DNA of 64,000 bases from Liriodendron chinense (GCA_003013855.2 ML058552.1:4692082-4756081); one strand, 5' to 3'. Positions 44,216-56,840 are shown, numbered from the stretch's first letter. Program-made: numbers and translations. Notes: generated by a model from the sequence alone, not told the origin.

Positions 44216-44745
44216 TGGTTTGGCTAGTGACCCTGCCACTAGCCAGGTGGCTAGTGGTCGGTGCTCTGTGGGCCTCACCATGATGCATGTATTTTATCCC
44301 TGCTATCCATCCATTTTTCCAAATCATTTTAGGGCATGAAACAAAAAATGAGGCATATATAAATCTCGGGTGGACCACACCACAGGAAAACAGTAGAGAT
44401 TGAATGTCCACCATTAAAAACATCCTAGGGCTCACTATAATGTCTATTTGACATCCAACTTGTTGATTAGGTCATACTGACCTGGATGAAGGGAAAAAAC
44501 AAATATCAGATAGATCCAAAACTTTTATGGGCCCCAAGAAGTTTTTAATGGTGGACGCTTAATCACCACTATTTTCTGTGATGTGGTCCACTTGATATTT
44601 GGATCTACCTCATTTTTTGTCTCATACCATAAAATGATATGGAAATATGGATGGACGGCGTGGATGAAACATATACATCATGGTGAGGCCCACAGAGCAC
44701 CAACCACTAGCTAATGGCTAGTGGCAGGGTCACTAGCCAATTCGC
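44216..44745. mobile_element. Foldback element copy 19 (terminal module GGCTAGTGACCC)
   Basis: Left GGCTAGTGACCCTGCCAC is inverted at the right as GTGGCAGGGTCACTAGCC. The arms are well preserved, including GGTCGGTGCTCTGTGGGCC. It is one of the most complete copies. Confidence 0.92.
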
Positions 44746-45199
44746 GTCCGAATGGTGAACGGTTAGAAAACTTTAGCTAAGGTTTTTTGGAGCATTCTGT
44801 TTGTTCTGCAAACTGTGACCCTCCCGACTAGTGGATCAACCCGATTCTTAAGCTAGTGCATCAATATAGTGTTGCCATTCATGTGAGACCCAAGCCCGAT
44901 CCAACAAACATTGATTGGCCCATGCATGTGAAACTCAAGCCCGGTCCAGCAAGCTACCCAGACCCAAACTTATATTAGTCCACTGATCATGGTGTGCTCC
45001 ACTTGACGATTGGATCATTCTGAATTTTGGGGCACCCACTCATCATGGTGAGCCTCACATGTTGGACGGAGTAGATGCAATACAGACACCGCGTGGACCC
45101 CATAATTTTAACCTCTAATTTAATTCTGAATTTGAGAAAGGGCATACAATAGTCATTCACAAAGGTATTAATTTACAATCTATGTAAATGGCTCCAACA

Positions 45200-45243
<44 letters not shown>

Positions 45244-45644
45244 ACTGATTTTTTTGTTATTTTTCTTGCCACAGATTGGATTGATTTCCTCTTTCTAACA
45301 CTAGTTCAAACTTTTCACTGGCGTATGCAAAGAAATCCAAGAACCTGAAGATCATAACCAAACCATCAAGTAGGCTATTCTATTCTTCAATCCATAAAAA
45401 TTTAATCTAAATTTTAAATTTTTAATATTGAAGTTCTATAAGATATTTCATTTTCTCTTTAATTAATAATATTTTAGGCACATTTTATGTTTCGATATTT
45501 GTTCTTTAAATATTTATGTTTAAGATTTTTTATTAACTGACGTTGTTAATTTGTATTTAGGCCACCTAATGGTTTAGCAATGTATCCTCCCATTTTGGAA
45601 TTCGTATTGAACGAGTACTACGGTCATTCAACTGGAAATGCTTG
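44746..45644. other. Non-coding; contains a (CT)n microsatellite
   Basis: A (CT)n run at about 45206-45241 is followed by a T-rich stretch and CTTGCCACAG (45263-45273), a possible splice acceptor. No coding similarity was seen. Confidence 0.5.
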
Positions 45645-45975
45645 TTCTTTATGGATTCCTAAATTGTCCCTTTTTTGACAGTTCGGTACCATACCATGTA
45701 CTTAAGTTGTCCTCGTTTTTAATTTACATGCAATTGAAATTTCGGTAGCGTCTCCTTATATTTTCTCCGGATATGTGGTTCTTTACTAATTGGTTGCCTC
45801 TATCCATTATAATGGATTACATGTGGCAACTAATTAGTATTGAATTTTACATATATCTGGAGAATATGGGGAGGTGCTGCCGAAATTTCGGCTCGCATGT
45901 AAACTGTATGAGGCAAATATATGTTATGTTACCGAATGGGATAGAGACAATTAGCACCTTTAGATAGAGACAAGT
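45645..45975. repeat. Long imperfect hairpin (~330 bp, arms ~150 bp)
   Basis: Inner arms GAAATTTCGGTAGCG/GCTGCCGAAATTTC and CTCCGGATATGT/ACATATATCTGGAG pair around a loop near 45795-45825. Outer segments (TTCGGTACCATACC / GTTATGTTACCGAA and AATTGTCCC / GAGACAATT) extend the pairing. It is unrelated to the GGGCCCACC foldback family and is probably a separate foldback MITE. Confidence 0.7.
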
Positions 45976-46235
45976 AAGAATATGTGAGACATTTAGAGAT
46001 AGCTAGCAAACAAATTTGAAACAATTAGGGACAATATATAGTTATTATATGTATGTACCCCGACGAATTTATTGATTAGGGGACTATTTGAGACACTTGT
46101 GTCTTGTAGTTTATGGAGGGGCTCCGATATTGTTTGTACTATACATTTATATATACGTATAAATGTGATTGACTGATTGCTTCAACTTGTAAAAGCTCTT
46201 ATCTTACTTTACCCTTATTTTCTTTTGATTTATAG

Positions 46236-47216
46236 ATGACTAGTGAGAAAAATCCAAGTAATCCTGATGTTGGTACGTCAGTCACATCTCATCTTATTAT
46301 GGAGGGAGATGTGATGGAAAAAAAGTTGAAACGACTTCAGGTTCAGTGAGAGGAAAAAAAGATCAGTGGTATGAGAATTTTTTGATGAGATCACGCAAGC
46401 AGATGGTTCAATTAAGGTTAGATGCAAGTACTGTAAAACTCTTTATGGCAAGCATTCTGGTTCTTCTACTACTCATTATCAAAGGCATCTAGATAAATGT
46501 GTGAAGAGACCAAGAATGTCGACTGGTGGAGTCCAGCAGCTGCTTTCATTTACTGCTTCTGAAAATGATGACTCTTAAGCCACACTATCCACTTATAAGT
46601 ATGATAAGGAAAAACTGAAAGAGTGGTATGCAAGATTGGTGATAGTCGAGGAGAAGCCGTTTAAGATGGTAGAAAGCAAGGTTTTTATGGAATTTTACAA
46701 ATTTCTTAATCCTAGATGTGAGAAGGTCTCTCGTCATACTGTGAAAAGAGAGTGTATGAAAATGTATGCAATTGAGAAAGAAAACTTGAAAGCTCTTTTA
46801 GCATCCGTATCAAGAATAAGTTTGACTTCGGATATGTGGACATCATCCAATCAAAGAAAAGGATACATGTCATTAACTGCACACTTTGTTGATGCAGATT
46901 GAAAACTCGAAAAGAAGATTCTAAACTTCTGTTACGTTCCTCCTACTCATACTGGTGTGATAATGTCGGACTGCATCTACAATTGTCCAGTTGAGTGGGG
47001 CATCAAAAAGAAAATCTCTTCAATAACTTTAGATAATGCCTCTTCCAATGACAGATTGGCCTTTTTCCTTACGTAATCAGTTCAAGGAAGCTGGGAATTT
47101 ATTCTTTGATGGTAAAATATTCCAAGTCAGATGTTGTGCTTACATACTAAACTTGATTGTACAACAAGGGCTGGATACAATTAACTCCACGATCTCCAAC
47201 ATACGAGATAGGTATG
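46236..47216 (+). pseudogene. hAT superfamily transposase remnant (BED zinc finger), 3'-truncated
   Basis: The ATG at 46236 follows a T-rich stretch and TATAG, a likely splice acceptor. After frameshifts, a BED-type zinc finger is readable at about 46415-46505 (CKYCKTLYGKHSGSST, HYQRHLDKC). The frame 46636-46902 has FKMVESKVFMEFYKFLNP and SRISLTSDMWTSSNQRKGY, typical of RICESLEEPER/DAYSLEEPER-like hAT proteins. A stop follows, then FCYVPPTHTG and ISSITLDNASSND (about 46920-47045) with the conserved Asp. Similarity ends at about 47216, where unrelated repeat begins, so the catalytic Glu and dimerisation domain are missing. At least four disabling lesions. Confidence 0.85.
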
Positions 47217-47713
47217 TTACCGAAGGACGCGATCCGCCTCCCTTATAATGTAGGATACACAGGAACCAATAAATTGTCCAAGTGGCATATAGGTTGCATT
47301 AAATGCAAGAGTAATTTCTGGTGTGGTCGATCTAACCAGTTGGACGTGCTCATTCTTGGTCTCATGTGGTAGTCCTGATCTTAGAAATGGAATGGACGGA
47401 GTGGATAAACAGATACATCATGGTGGGCCCTCCACAGCTCAGTATGGACGCTTTGAAGGATGCAATCCGACTCCCTTATGATGTATGATACACAGGAACC
47501 GATAAATTGTACAGGTGGCATATATTAAACCAAATTAAACAGTCTAATTACAGTGGAACCCACTATCGCAAAGTCTTAATGTTAAGCTTATATTGGCTAA
47601 ACAAGCCTTATCATTTCAGCTCAATCTCAAGATTCAAGTAGCAGCTTGTGTGGTTTTTTCTGGAAGTAAGGCTGGGATGCTGTTGCGCTTCAGGCCCTAA
47701 GTATTTTTGTGGG
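47217..47713. repeat. Second dispersed repeat with internal ~233-bp direct duplication
   Basis: 'GATACACAGGAACCAATAAA' (47249) and 'GATACACAGGAACCGATAAA' (about 47488) begin two related segments of about 75 bp. A foldback-like piece (ACATCATGGTGGGCCC) lies between. 'ATTGTCCAAGTGGCATATA' links it to 28791. Confidence 0.6.
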
Positions 47714-48236
47714 TGTTGGGGCGCTACAAAAGTAATCACCAAGTTTAATAAAACAAGCGATCAACAAATGCAACAAAGTAAATTGGAGAATACACTATTT
47801 TACGTGAAAAAACCTTGCAAGAAAGAATCACGGCACAAAGCGATAACGATCCACTATGAAAATAAAAATACAAGAGATCGAATCAACTATCAAATGCAAA
47901 AATCCTAGTTTCCTCATTTCCAAATCCTAGAAATGTCTTTGCTCTCATTGTCTTACCCTAATCCCGCATTACACCCATATATATACCATTACACCTGGAA
48001 TAGGAAACAAATCGTGCAATATGTAAAATCGTGCACACCGTCGATCAGTTACACTTTAATCGAACGAGTGCCATAAACCAATCGTCAATTGATCGAAACC
48101 CCATGTTCGATCGACCGAACATGGCCAAAACTAATCTAGCCAACAAACTAGATAATTCGGGGCATCAATCGACCAGACTCGTTGATCAACTAAACACCCT
48201 TGTTTCAGCACAAATTAAAGGCACCAGTTTTCAACA
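47714..48236 (-). mobile_element. Solo LTR of a Tork-like copia element (523 bp)
   Basis: TGTTGGGGCGC...TTTTCAACA, flanked by GTGGG (47709-47713) and ATGGG (48237-48241), 4 of 5 matching. Minus-strand TATA GGTATATATATGGG is near 47975-47988. The U3 array (48045-48190) has TCGATCGACCGAAC-type words. Related LTR: 48425-48955. Confidence 0.82.
48045..48190. repeat. TCGATCGACCGAAC-type words in U3
   Basis: GTCGATCAG, ATCGAACGAG, GATCGAAAC, TTCGATCGACCGAAC, TCGACCAG and GTTGATC occur in 145 bp, on the U3 side of the TATA box. Confidence 0.75.
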
Positions 48237-48424
48237 ATGGGCTCTGTGATTTCTTGTGTAGGTTGCATCGCCTGACCCTTCCTTCCTTCTTCTTAGTTTT
48301 CATTAGTTGGCCTGTTGTTTTCTTTTTTCTGCCTTTAGGATTTGTTACATGATAGGTTTGGCTCTTTTCTTTTTATGGGGCCCACCTGAATAATCATAAA
48401 GCTAACTTTTTTTAGGAATAAAGT
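48237..48424. other. Unassigned spacer
   Basis: T-rich sequence between two LTRs; no feature seen. Confidence 0.5.
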
Positions 48425-48955
48425 TGTTGGGAACCGCCGAAGTACACAGAGAAGAATAAAACAAAATAACACAATCACACAAGTACAATCCAAACAAGGG
48501 AACGCATCGATTTATGTGGAAAAACCCTTGCGAAAAAAAATCACGGCACAAAGCGATGAATGCACTATAAATAAGAAGTTACAAGAGATGAAACTTACTC
48601 GGATCAAAGCTCCCAAGAGAAAACCCTAGCTTTTCTCTCTCCAAAATCATCTCAAAGTCTTAGCCTTTGCCATAATCCTGATTACAAATACTTATAGAGT
48701 ATATAACCAAAATTAGAAACGACTTACGCAAAACCATGTAAAATTGTGCAAACCGTCAATCACTCGGTCGGTACATAGAGTGACCTCGATCAATCAGCGG
48801 TTGCCCGACCAGACAAGTTCGATTAGCTGAACTTGTCAAAATATGTCCAGAGAGTTTTAAGCATAAACTCATATTAATTTCGGTCGACCTACCAGAGTGG
48901 TTGATCGACCAATGGCCCTGTTACAACATAGATTTGAAGCATCCGATTTTCAACA
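48425..48955 (-). repeat. 3' LTR of copia element 3 (531 bp)
   Basis: TGTTGGGAACCGCC...GATTTTCAACA on the plus strand. U3 words (48777-48911) include CGGTCGG, CCCGACC, GGTCGACC and GATCGACC. A minus-strand TATA (GGTTATATACTC) lies at about 48698-48709. Confidence 0.85.
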
Positions 48956-48959
48956 ATCT

Positions 48960-51900
48960 CCACCATCACTCTAAACTTCATGCTGTTGCACGCCATGCTC
49001 GATCTTCCATCTCTACTTCATATCCATCATAGCTCCACCATCATCACTTCTTGTGCATAATCCATCTTCGCTAGACCCAGAGAAGTTGTGCGGAATTTGA
49101 ACTTCTCTATAGGCCACCTTTGTAAGCATGTATGTTGGATTCGTGCTTATATGGATCTTATTTGGGGTCACGCCGCCTTCCACAAGCACTTTTGGGATAA
49201 AATGGTTGCGAATATCAATATGTTTAGTTTTAGAATGGTAAACTAAATTCTTCACCAAATCGACAACTTGCACTGTCACTATTAACCGGCACGGTCTCTT
49301 GTTGAAGCCCAAATTGATTTATTATTCCCATCAACTAAACTGCTTCCTTGAATGCTTCCGTCACTACCATATACTTAGCTTCGATTGTGGAAAGAGTGAC
49401 CATAGACTGAAGCTTATAAATCCAACTAATGTTATACCCACTAGTACAAACGAGTAACTGAAAGTCGATCTCCTACTATCTACACTGCCTGCATAATCAG
49501 AATACACATATCTTACTAACTTGTCCTCTGATTTCTCAAATGTCAAGACGTAATCCTATGTACCTCGAATATACCGAAGTAGCCATTTCACAACCTCCCA
49601 ATGTTACTTACTGAAGTTAGACATGAATATGCTAACAACACCCACCGCATGTGAAATATCCGGTCTCATGATACAGACCACAGCATACATCAAGCTGCCT
49701 ATTGTGTTCGAATAAGGCACACAAGATATAACCTACTTTTATTCATCTATTTCAGGACATTACTCTGAAGAAAGCTTGAAGTGAGCCGCGTGGATAATGG
49801 TGACCGACTTTGCCTTGTCCATCCCAAACTTTACTAACACTTTCTTAAGGTATTCTGCAAGCCTACTCTTCTCTCTGTCTTTATGTATATTAATGCTGAG
49901 AACCCTCTTTGCAGTCCCCAAATCTTTCATCTCAAATGTCCCTGATAGCTGAGTCTTCAATATGTCGAAGTCAAATATGCTATGATTGACGTTAAGCATG
50001 TTATCAACATATAATACCAGTATAATGAACTTTCCATCACTCAGTATCTTGAAGTAGACACAATGATCATACTCCCCCATGGTAAACCACTGACTCATTA
50101 TGAAAGAACTAAATTTCTTATACTACTGCCTAAGCAACTATTTCAAGCCTTATAACGACCTCTTTCACTAACAAACTTTATTATTTGCCCCTTGTATTTT
50201 GAAACCTTCTGGTTGCTTCATGTAAATCTGCTCTTCCAATTCCCCATGCAGAAAAGCATCTTCACATCCATCTATTTCAACTCGAGGTTGTATTAGGCAG
50301 CCAATGCCAACATAAATCTAATAGAGATTTGCTTCACTACTGGCACAAAGATCTCACTGAAATCGGCACTTTCTTTTTAAGCATATTCCTTCTCTATCAA
50401 CCTTTCCTCGTACCTATCATGTTTCTTTCTAAATATTCACTTTCACCCGATTGTTTTACGATCGACGGGAAGCTCCACCAGCTCTCACGTCTCATTCCCG
50501 TATAGGAGTCCATCTCGACATACATCACCGCCTTCCACTTTTTGGCATCTACATTATCAAGAGTCTCCTGAAAAGTAGATGGATACCCCCCATCTATAAT
50601 GAGGGTGAATGCAATATTTGAGTTATCCCTGTACCTAGATGGTAACCTATGATCCCTTGGTGGATTCCTTCTCACAAGTAGCTGCTCCACCTAATCTTAT
50701 ACCTCTGTTCGCGTCTTAGTTTCAGCTCGTGTTTCATCTCTGTTTATCTGAACATCAATCATCTCTAATTTTTTCGATTCCTTGGGTTCATCTTTATAGA
50801 ATAAGGACCCTTTATCAATCCTGACATCCTGACTCACTATGATCTTCCATGTAACAGGGTCATACAACCTATATCCGTTCACACCATTACCATAACCCAC
50901 AAAGATGCACTTTCTCACCCTTTAGTCTAGCTTATCTCTCTCAACCGATAGTACATGAGAGTAAGCCTCATAACCAAATACTCATAGCTCTGAGTAGTCT
51001 ACCTGCTGACCACTCCACCTTCCTCTAGAATCTTACAATTAATAGCTGTAGAAGGGGACCGATTTACTAACTACCAAGCCGTATTAACAGTCTTAGTCCA
51101 CATTTCCTTACTTAACTTAATATTATTTATCATGCATCGGGTTCTCTCCAAGAGAGTCTAATTCATTCGCTCAGCCACATCATTCTGCTCTGATGTGTGG
51201 CACATTGTTGTGCCTCATGATCTCTTCATCTTTACAAAATTGATTGAATTCCTCAGAAATGAATTCTCCACCGTTATCGATCCTCAAAACCTTCACCTTT
51301 TTCCCTGACTATTTTTCTACCATCGCCCATTACTTGAAGGTGGTGAAAAACTTAGATTTATTTATCAAAAAATAGACCCATACCTTTCTGGAATAGTCGT
51401 CAATGAATGAAACAAACCATGACGACTCTCCATAAGAAACTACGGGCAACGACCCCCATACATCAAAATGCACATAATCCAACACCCATTTACATACATG
51501 TTTCCCAGACTTAAAAGACAACCTTAACTGTGTACCATATACAAGTGCTCACATATACTGAAATCAAATCTTTTAAATGTGAAAATTAAAAAAAAAATGA
51601 TTTAAAAGTACCTTCATACCCCGCTCACTCATGTGACCTAAGCATGCATGCCACATACGTGCAGACATGGAATCTGCCACAGACGATACAACTTCACCTG
51701 ATGAAGTGCTCACGATCAACTTGTAGAGGTTACCGTTTCTTTGTACTTTTGTAACGACGAGTGCCCCTTTTAAAACTTTAAGGACACAATCAACCCCGGT
51801 GAATTTACACCCTAGAGCCTCGAGTGCGCCCAGAGATATTAAGTTCTTCTTTAGCCTATGGACATGCCTCACATCTGAAAGAGTGTGTAAGATCCCATCG

Positions 51901-52925
51901 AACATTCTAATGCACACTGAACCAATACCAACAACCTTGTAGGCGTAGTCATCTTCCAAGAACATCGAGCCACCATCATACTCTCTATATGCAATAAATG
52001 AACTCCGGTCAGGACATGTGTGATACGATGCACCTGAATCCGAAAGCCACTTATTGTTGAGATAACTGAATCTTGATATAGTAAATACATTGCAACCATC
52101 ACTCACATCCTCTGTAGATTCCGCAATATTGGCCTCCCTGAAAGATTCTTCTGATTCCCCCTTCTTAGAATTGGGATTCTGACAATCCCTTTTTATGTGC
52201 CCTGACTATCCACAACTCCAGCACTTCAACTTGCATTTTCTTTGTCCTTGGATTTAGATATTGATCACGAAAATCATCTATTCTGCTCAGAATTTCTCTC
52301 CCTTGTAACCAGTGCATCTGTAGACACACCCACATCTGTAGAATCAGCCACATCTATAGAAACACCCACGTCAGTGCTTTTTTTCCTCATTGCCTTCAAT
52401 TGAAGTACTGAGATAATGATATCAACACTAATGGTCATCCTATAGGTGCATAAAGAGTCTTTAAATAACTCAGAAATATTGGAAGAGAATTCAACAAAAT
52501 GCATACTTGATCTTCATCCTTCATCACCTAATCCACATCCAATAATTTGCAAACTAGCCTATTGAAGTTACTGATGTGGGTCTCAACGTTAGTCCCCTCT
52601 GTCATCTTTAGATTGAACAACTGTAACTTCAAAAGAGACTTCGTCACATAGATGTTTTCTAACTCCGCCCATGTATCAGCCGCAGTCTTCTCTTTTATAA
52701 CATTGTATAGGACCTTATCCGTTAGACTCAACTGGATTTAGATATTGGCCTTTTGATTCAACTTATTCCACTATTTCTCTTTTATAGTTTTCTATCGCTT
52801 TCCAAGGAGTGTGTCTCCAATCCTTGCTGAACTAGAAGGCTCCTCATCTTCCCCTTTCATAGTTTAAAATTATTTTTCTCATAGTACTTCTCTACATCAA
52901 ACTTCATTCCTAGATGCCATTGATA
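48960..52925 (-). pseudogene. Copia element 3 gag-pol remnant
   Basis: Minus-strand order is normal. Gag lies near 52925-52300 (LTDKVLYNVIKEKTAADT, TEGTNVETHISNFN). Next come a zinc-knuckle remnant, then protease within the open segment 52106-51573 (WLSDSGASYHTCP, the DSGAS site), whose end has the GAG-pre-integrase motif (CLGHMSERGMKVL). Integrase is at about 51521-51000 (FVSFIDDYSRKVWVYF). An integrase/RT linker is at 50918-50397. RT has the metal site changed to YVDN (50000-50011) instead of YVDD. RNase H runs from about 49840 to 49050 (YVYSDYAGSVDSRRST). Multiple stops and frameshifts. Confidence 0.9.
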
Positions 52926-52974
52926 TCTTGTCTTCAGATTCGATATGCTTCCCAATATATTCTCTAATACCACT

Positions 52975-53249
52975 TGTTGGGAACCGCAGAAACATACAGA
53001 GAAGAATGAAACAAAGTAACACAATCACATAAGCACAATCCAAATAAGAGAATACACCAATTTATATGAAAAAACCCTTGTGGAAAAAAACAATCACGGC
53101 ACAAAGCGATGAATGCACTATTAATCAGAAGTTATAAAAGATGAAACTTACCCGAATCAAAGCCCTCAAGAGAAAACCCTAGATTTTCTCTCTCCAAAAC
53201 CCTTTTAACACTTAAACATGTCTTAGCCTTTTTCCTAATCCCAATTACA
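52975..53249 (-). repeat. 5' LTR remnant of copia element 3
   Basis: It starts TGTTGGGAACCGCAG on the plus strand and follows the 3' LTR (ACACAATCACA, AAAACCCTTG, CACGGCACAAAGCGATG) until about 53249. There it gives way to unrelated sequence, so U3 is lost. Confidence 0.85.
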
Positions 53250-54540
53250 CTCCTAAATGATTTTTTATAATAAAAGCGCAATAATTTCCACATAAAATCA
53301 CAAGAAATTAAAAATGAGGAGATTTTGAAATATTGTGATATTACACCTAGGGGATGTGGTACGTGTAGAGTGGAGGAGAGATAACTTAAAAAGAGAAATT
53401 CAGGAGAGGGTCTTTAAGAAGAGAGAAATTCGGGAGAGGGCCTTACCACAATTTGGGGCTCCCATGTCATGAGATGGTACAATGGCTGGTTTGAGGTCAG
53501 ATTGGAATTTAAATGATGATTTGAACGGTCCATGTTCTAGATTATATGCTACCTGGGATAATCAATGAAGCATGATTATAAGACATCTAGCTTCTATGTG
53601 GTGGTATTGAGTACATGAACAACTTAGATCAGTCTAAGGATGCAATATGGAGGTTAATTTAAACCAAGAACCTTATCATACTATTGTAAGGTGCCACCTT
53701 ACTGTAGCGAAACCCTCTAGAAATGTATTTTAAGGAAAAATGGAAGGCGCTTGCTTGTTTTTCCTTGTGGAATCTAAGTAGTACATCAGATAACATCCCG
53801 ACTTTTTTATTCCAAAATACCCCTAACTTCTTTTGAAATGTCTTTTCTTATCTTTTGAATATTCAAAGTTCTCAACTATTGCAAGAGCAAAACTGTCCTA
53901 GAGATCCTCACATTGTATATAGTATTGATAATATCATTTAATCGATTTCTGCAAGATCATCTTGAGATTATCAAAATCCTATAGTAGATAGGACCCATAA
54001 TTTTATAAACTTGAATTCAATTACTTATATGCCATCCATGTATAATTTTGAAGTGCTTAAAAGTATCATCCACCACACTGCCATAACATCAAAGATTTTC
54101 TCCACAGGGTTAACCATGAGAGGAAGCATGCTAGGTGCACATGATGCTGCCATCGCATGTGCCAATTCAATGGATGTACATGACATCCACATCACCAATT
54201 AGATGGGTCATATCATCATTTTGATGCCTTTGTCACAAAAACTAGCCAACGAGTTATATGATACTCAGGCTGCTTATGATACTTGGTGCACAAACACACC
54301 AATTTACATAATTGGTATATCTTAACTCAAGTTAAACTGCCTAAATTGTTGAGCCCACTATTGTTAATCTTGTTGGAAAGTGGTTTGTAGGACCCACTTG
54401 TGGGAAACTGCTAATGGATGGATCTCACATGACTTCCCTCAAAATCACTCTCCTTTCTCTTGGGATTTGAAATTTAAAACTAAATTCAATTGTAGATAAG
54501 ATTAGGGAGGGAGAAATATTGGATGAGATGAAAGAACTCC
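53250..54540. other. Unassigned; no gene seen
   Basis: AT-rich sequence with a small tandem repeat (AGAGAAATTC-GGAGAGGG..., about 53391-53440). The plus-strand frame 54011-54202 has no family features. It may be internal sequence of the gypsy element ending at 54541, but nothing shows it. Confidence 0.4.
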
Positions 54541-55007
54541 TACCTCATCCAAACTCTCTTGGTGCCTCCTAAGAAAGCAAAGTAAATGGTCATGGGACCT
54601 CCATTAGACTAGAAGGTCAATCCTGATAAACAGGATCTTTTAGAGGCATGGACATACACTCAGAAGTATAATTCTCAACAAATGACTTTAGATTTTTCCT
54701 GTTCACTTTGAAAATGTTGTCATTCGTTGGATTCTCTATCTCGATAGCCCCATGAGGATAAACCATTTTAACAATGAAGGGGTCGGTCCATCGAAATCTC
54801 AACTTTTCAGAAAATAGATGTAATCTTGAATTTTACAAAATGACATTTTGGTTTGTCGTAAAAGTTTTTCGAAGGATATTTTTATCATGGAACACCTTCA
54901 TCCTGTTCTTGTAAATCTGAGAATTCTCATAAGCCTCATTTCTAATTTCTACAAGTTCATTCAATTGAAGTTTGCGCAACGAGCTTGCTTTGTTAGAATT
55001 GTATCTG
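54541..55007 (-). pseudogene. C-terminal end of an Athila-like Ty3/gypsy polyprotein
   Basis: Minus-strand frames give SSLRKLQLNELVEIRNEAYE and IYKNRMKVFHDKNILRK (55000-54840). Past a stop come RFRWTDPFIVKMVYPHGAIE and FKVNRKNLKSF (54800-54660). This is the end of integrase in plant Athila-type gypsy elements, which has the same LRKLQLNELEEIRNEAYE block. Only the last ~150 residues survive. Upstream (higher coordinates) it joins copia sequence at 'SRYNSNKA'. Confidence 0.8.
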
Positions 55008-56553
55008 CTCACTGAAAGTGCACAGGGTAGTCTAACACGACACCTTATCACACTATGCATTTTGCGGAAGCTTAACGCAACTACTAGAATAATGGCTAAG
55101 TCCTAGAGGGGGCAATTAGGACCTTTTTAAAATTCTTTTCACCTACTTAAATTAATCTAGCAATTTAAGCAAGAACACTTCGATTTCCAAGCCTTAATGA
55201 GTCTAATCATATAGACTAGTAAATAAATAATTAAGATCATAGTCTAAACACATAGATTAATAAATGATTTACAATTAAACAACTAATTTATGCAACCTAT
55301 GCAGATTATATGAGATACAATCATATATATAAGCTCAAGTCTATGAACGATAGAGAATATACAATCATATATTCTCTATCGTTGTAGATTAAACAACATG
55401 TTTTGTGTGAATATGCTTATCTACTGCCTAGCATACATTCCATTCATCATTCATATAATTTATCAAATTAAACAATAATACATGAATAAAAATATGCTCA
55501 AATACAATCACAAACACAACGATATATAGTGATTTGACTACTTGTCTACTCCACTCACGGTTGTCATTCTCAACCCATGAGAACACCAGATTTCACTATG
55601 AGAGTTTTAAATCAGTTTCACCTTACAACCTAGGAGTTTTAAATAGTTTTCTCCCAACCTTACAATCATACATAAGGATCGAGTCCTACATAATAACCTA
55701 CACGTACGTACCTGTGTTGGTGGACCATGTACACACCCGTGTCGGTGACTCCCCTTGAAGACTTAACATTTTAGGCTCTACTTAAGAGCCAAGATCCTAC
55801 AACCAAACCTGAATTTAGCTAGGCTTAACTCATAAACCAAGGTCCTACAACCAAACCTCAATTTAGACCCAATAAATGAGTTAAGATCCTACAACTGAAT
55901 CTTACGTATACTCTCGTCAAAGACTTGATTTGACCCTACAACCGGGCCTAGGGTCTTATACCTGAACCTATCGAGTTTGTTAATTCAAAATCTACACTCA
56001 ATTCTCCATGAGAAGAGATTGGATGGACTCTACAAATTGACAACTTTACTTGTCGGATTTGAGCCTCGTTGATGCGTTGCTTAGATTGCTTGATCTTTGC
56101 TCTCCCCATGTGCTCCCCTGATCCTGTTGTCGTTGTACTACCAATGCCTCAGCTCCAATGATTAATCTCGTAATATTTTATCTTCTTGAGATGTCCAAGG
56201 TGATGGGGGGTAGGTTTGAAATCTCTACACCTAATAGGAAGTAGTTTCCTAGAGAATTTCACCTACAAGGATCTCTCTATAGATTTTAGACAATGATTTA
56301 ACTATCTAGATCAAGTTTTAAACTTTATAGATCAAGAAGGACAAGTTCATCTTCTAAATAAGCTTTAAATCCTCTATTTTTGTGATGAATCACAAGGAAG
56401 ATGACTTGATAGGGTTAGGATTAAAGCCTAATGGTGTTGGCAATGATGGTGACTCATAATGCACTAAAATCCATTTATTTTGCCTAAAAATCATGTTTCA
56501 ATCTTTTATTGATAAATCTTCAACTGTCAGAAAATGGAAAAATAACGGACTTT

Positions 56554-56840
56554 TCGATGGCATCAACTCATCTTCGATGGAATCAAAGGATCTTTGATAG
56601 GGTCAAAACCCTAGTTCGATGGGGTCAAAACTCTAGTTCGATGGGATGAGAGAATTGTTCAAAGAGTTTTTAAAGTTGCTAGACATCTAGGTCGATGACA
56701 TCGAACATATTTTGATGGCATCGAAAACCAGCTTTGATGGATCGAAGGGTTGTTCGATGGGATCGAAAAACTGTCCAGAGAGTTCAGAAATGTTGTTAGA
56801 CATATGTTTGATGGGATCGATTTGAACTTCGATGGGATTA
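56554..56840. repeat. TTCGATGG-ATCGA word array in U3
   Basis: About eleven TTCGATGG or TTTGATGG words, often as TTCGATGGGATCGA (an imperfect palindrome), irregularly spaced. It sits where copy 1 has GGGCGCCCGACC and copy 3 has GACCGGTC. Confidence 0.9.

Larger units (their letters stand above)
48425..53249 (-). mobile_element. Ty1/copia element 3 (Tork-like), decayed, 5' LTR truncated
   Basis: On the minus strand: 5' LTR remnant 53249-52975, a mutated initiator-Met-type PBS (TGGTATTAGAGA, 52973-52962), gag-pol remnant, polypurine-like GGTGGAGAT (about 48957-48965) and a complete 3' LTR 48955-48425. The 5' LTR aligns with the 3' LTR only for its last ~275 bp. Confidence 0.9.
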
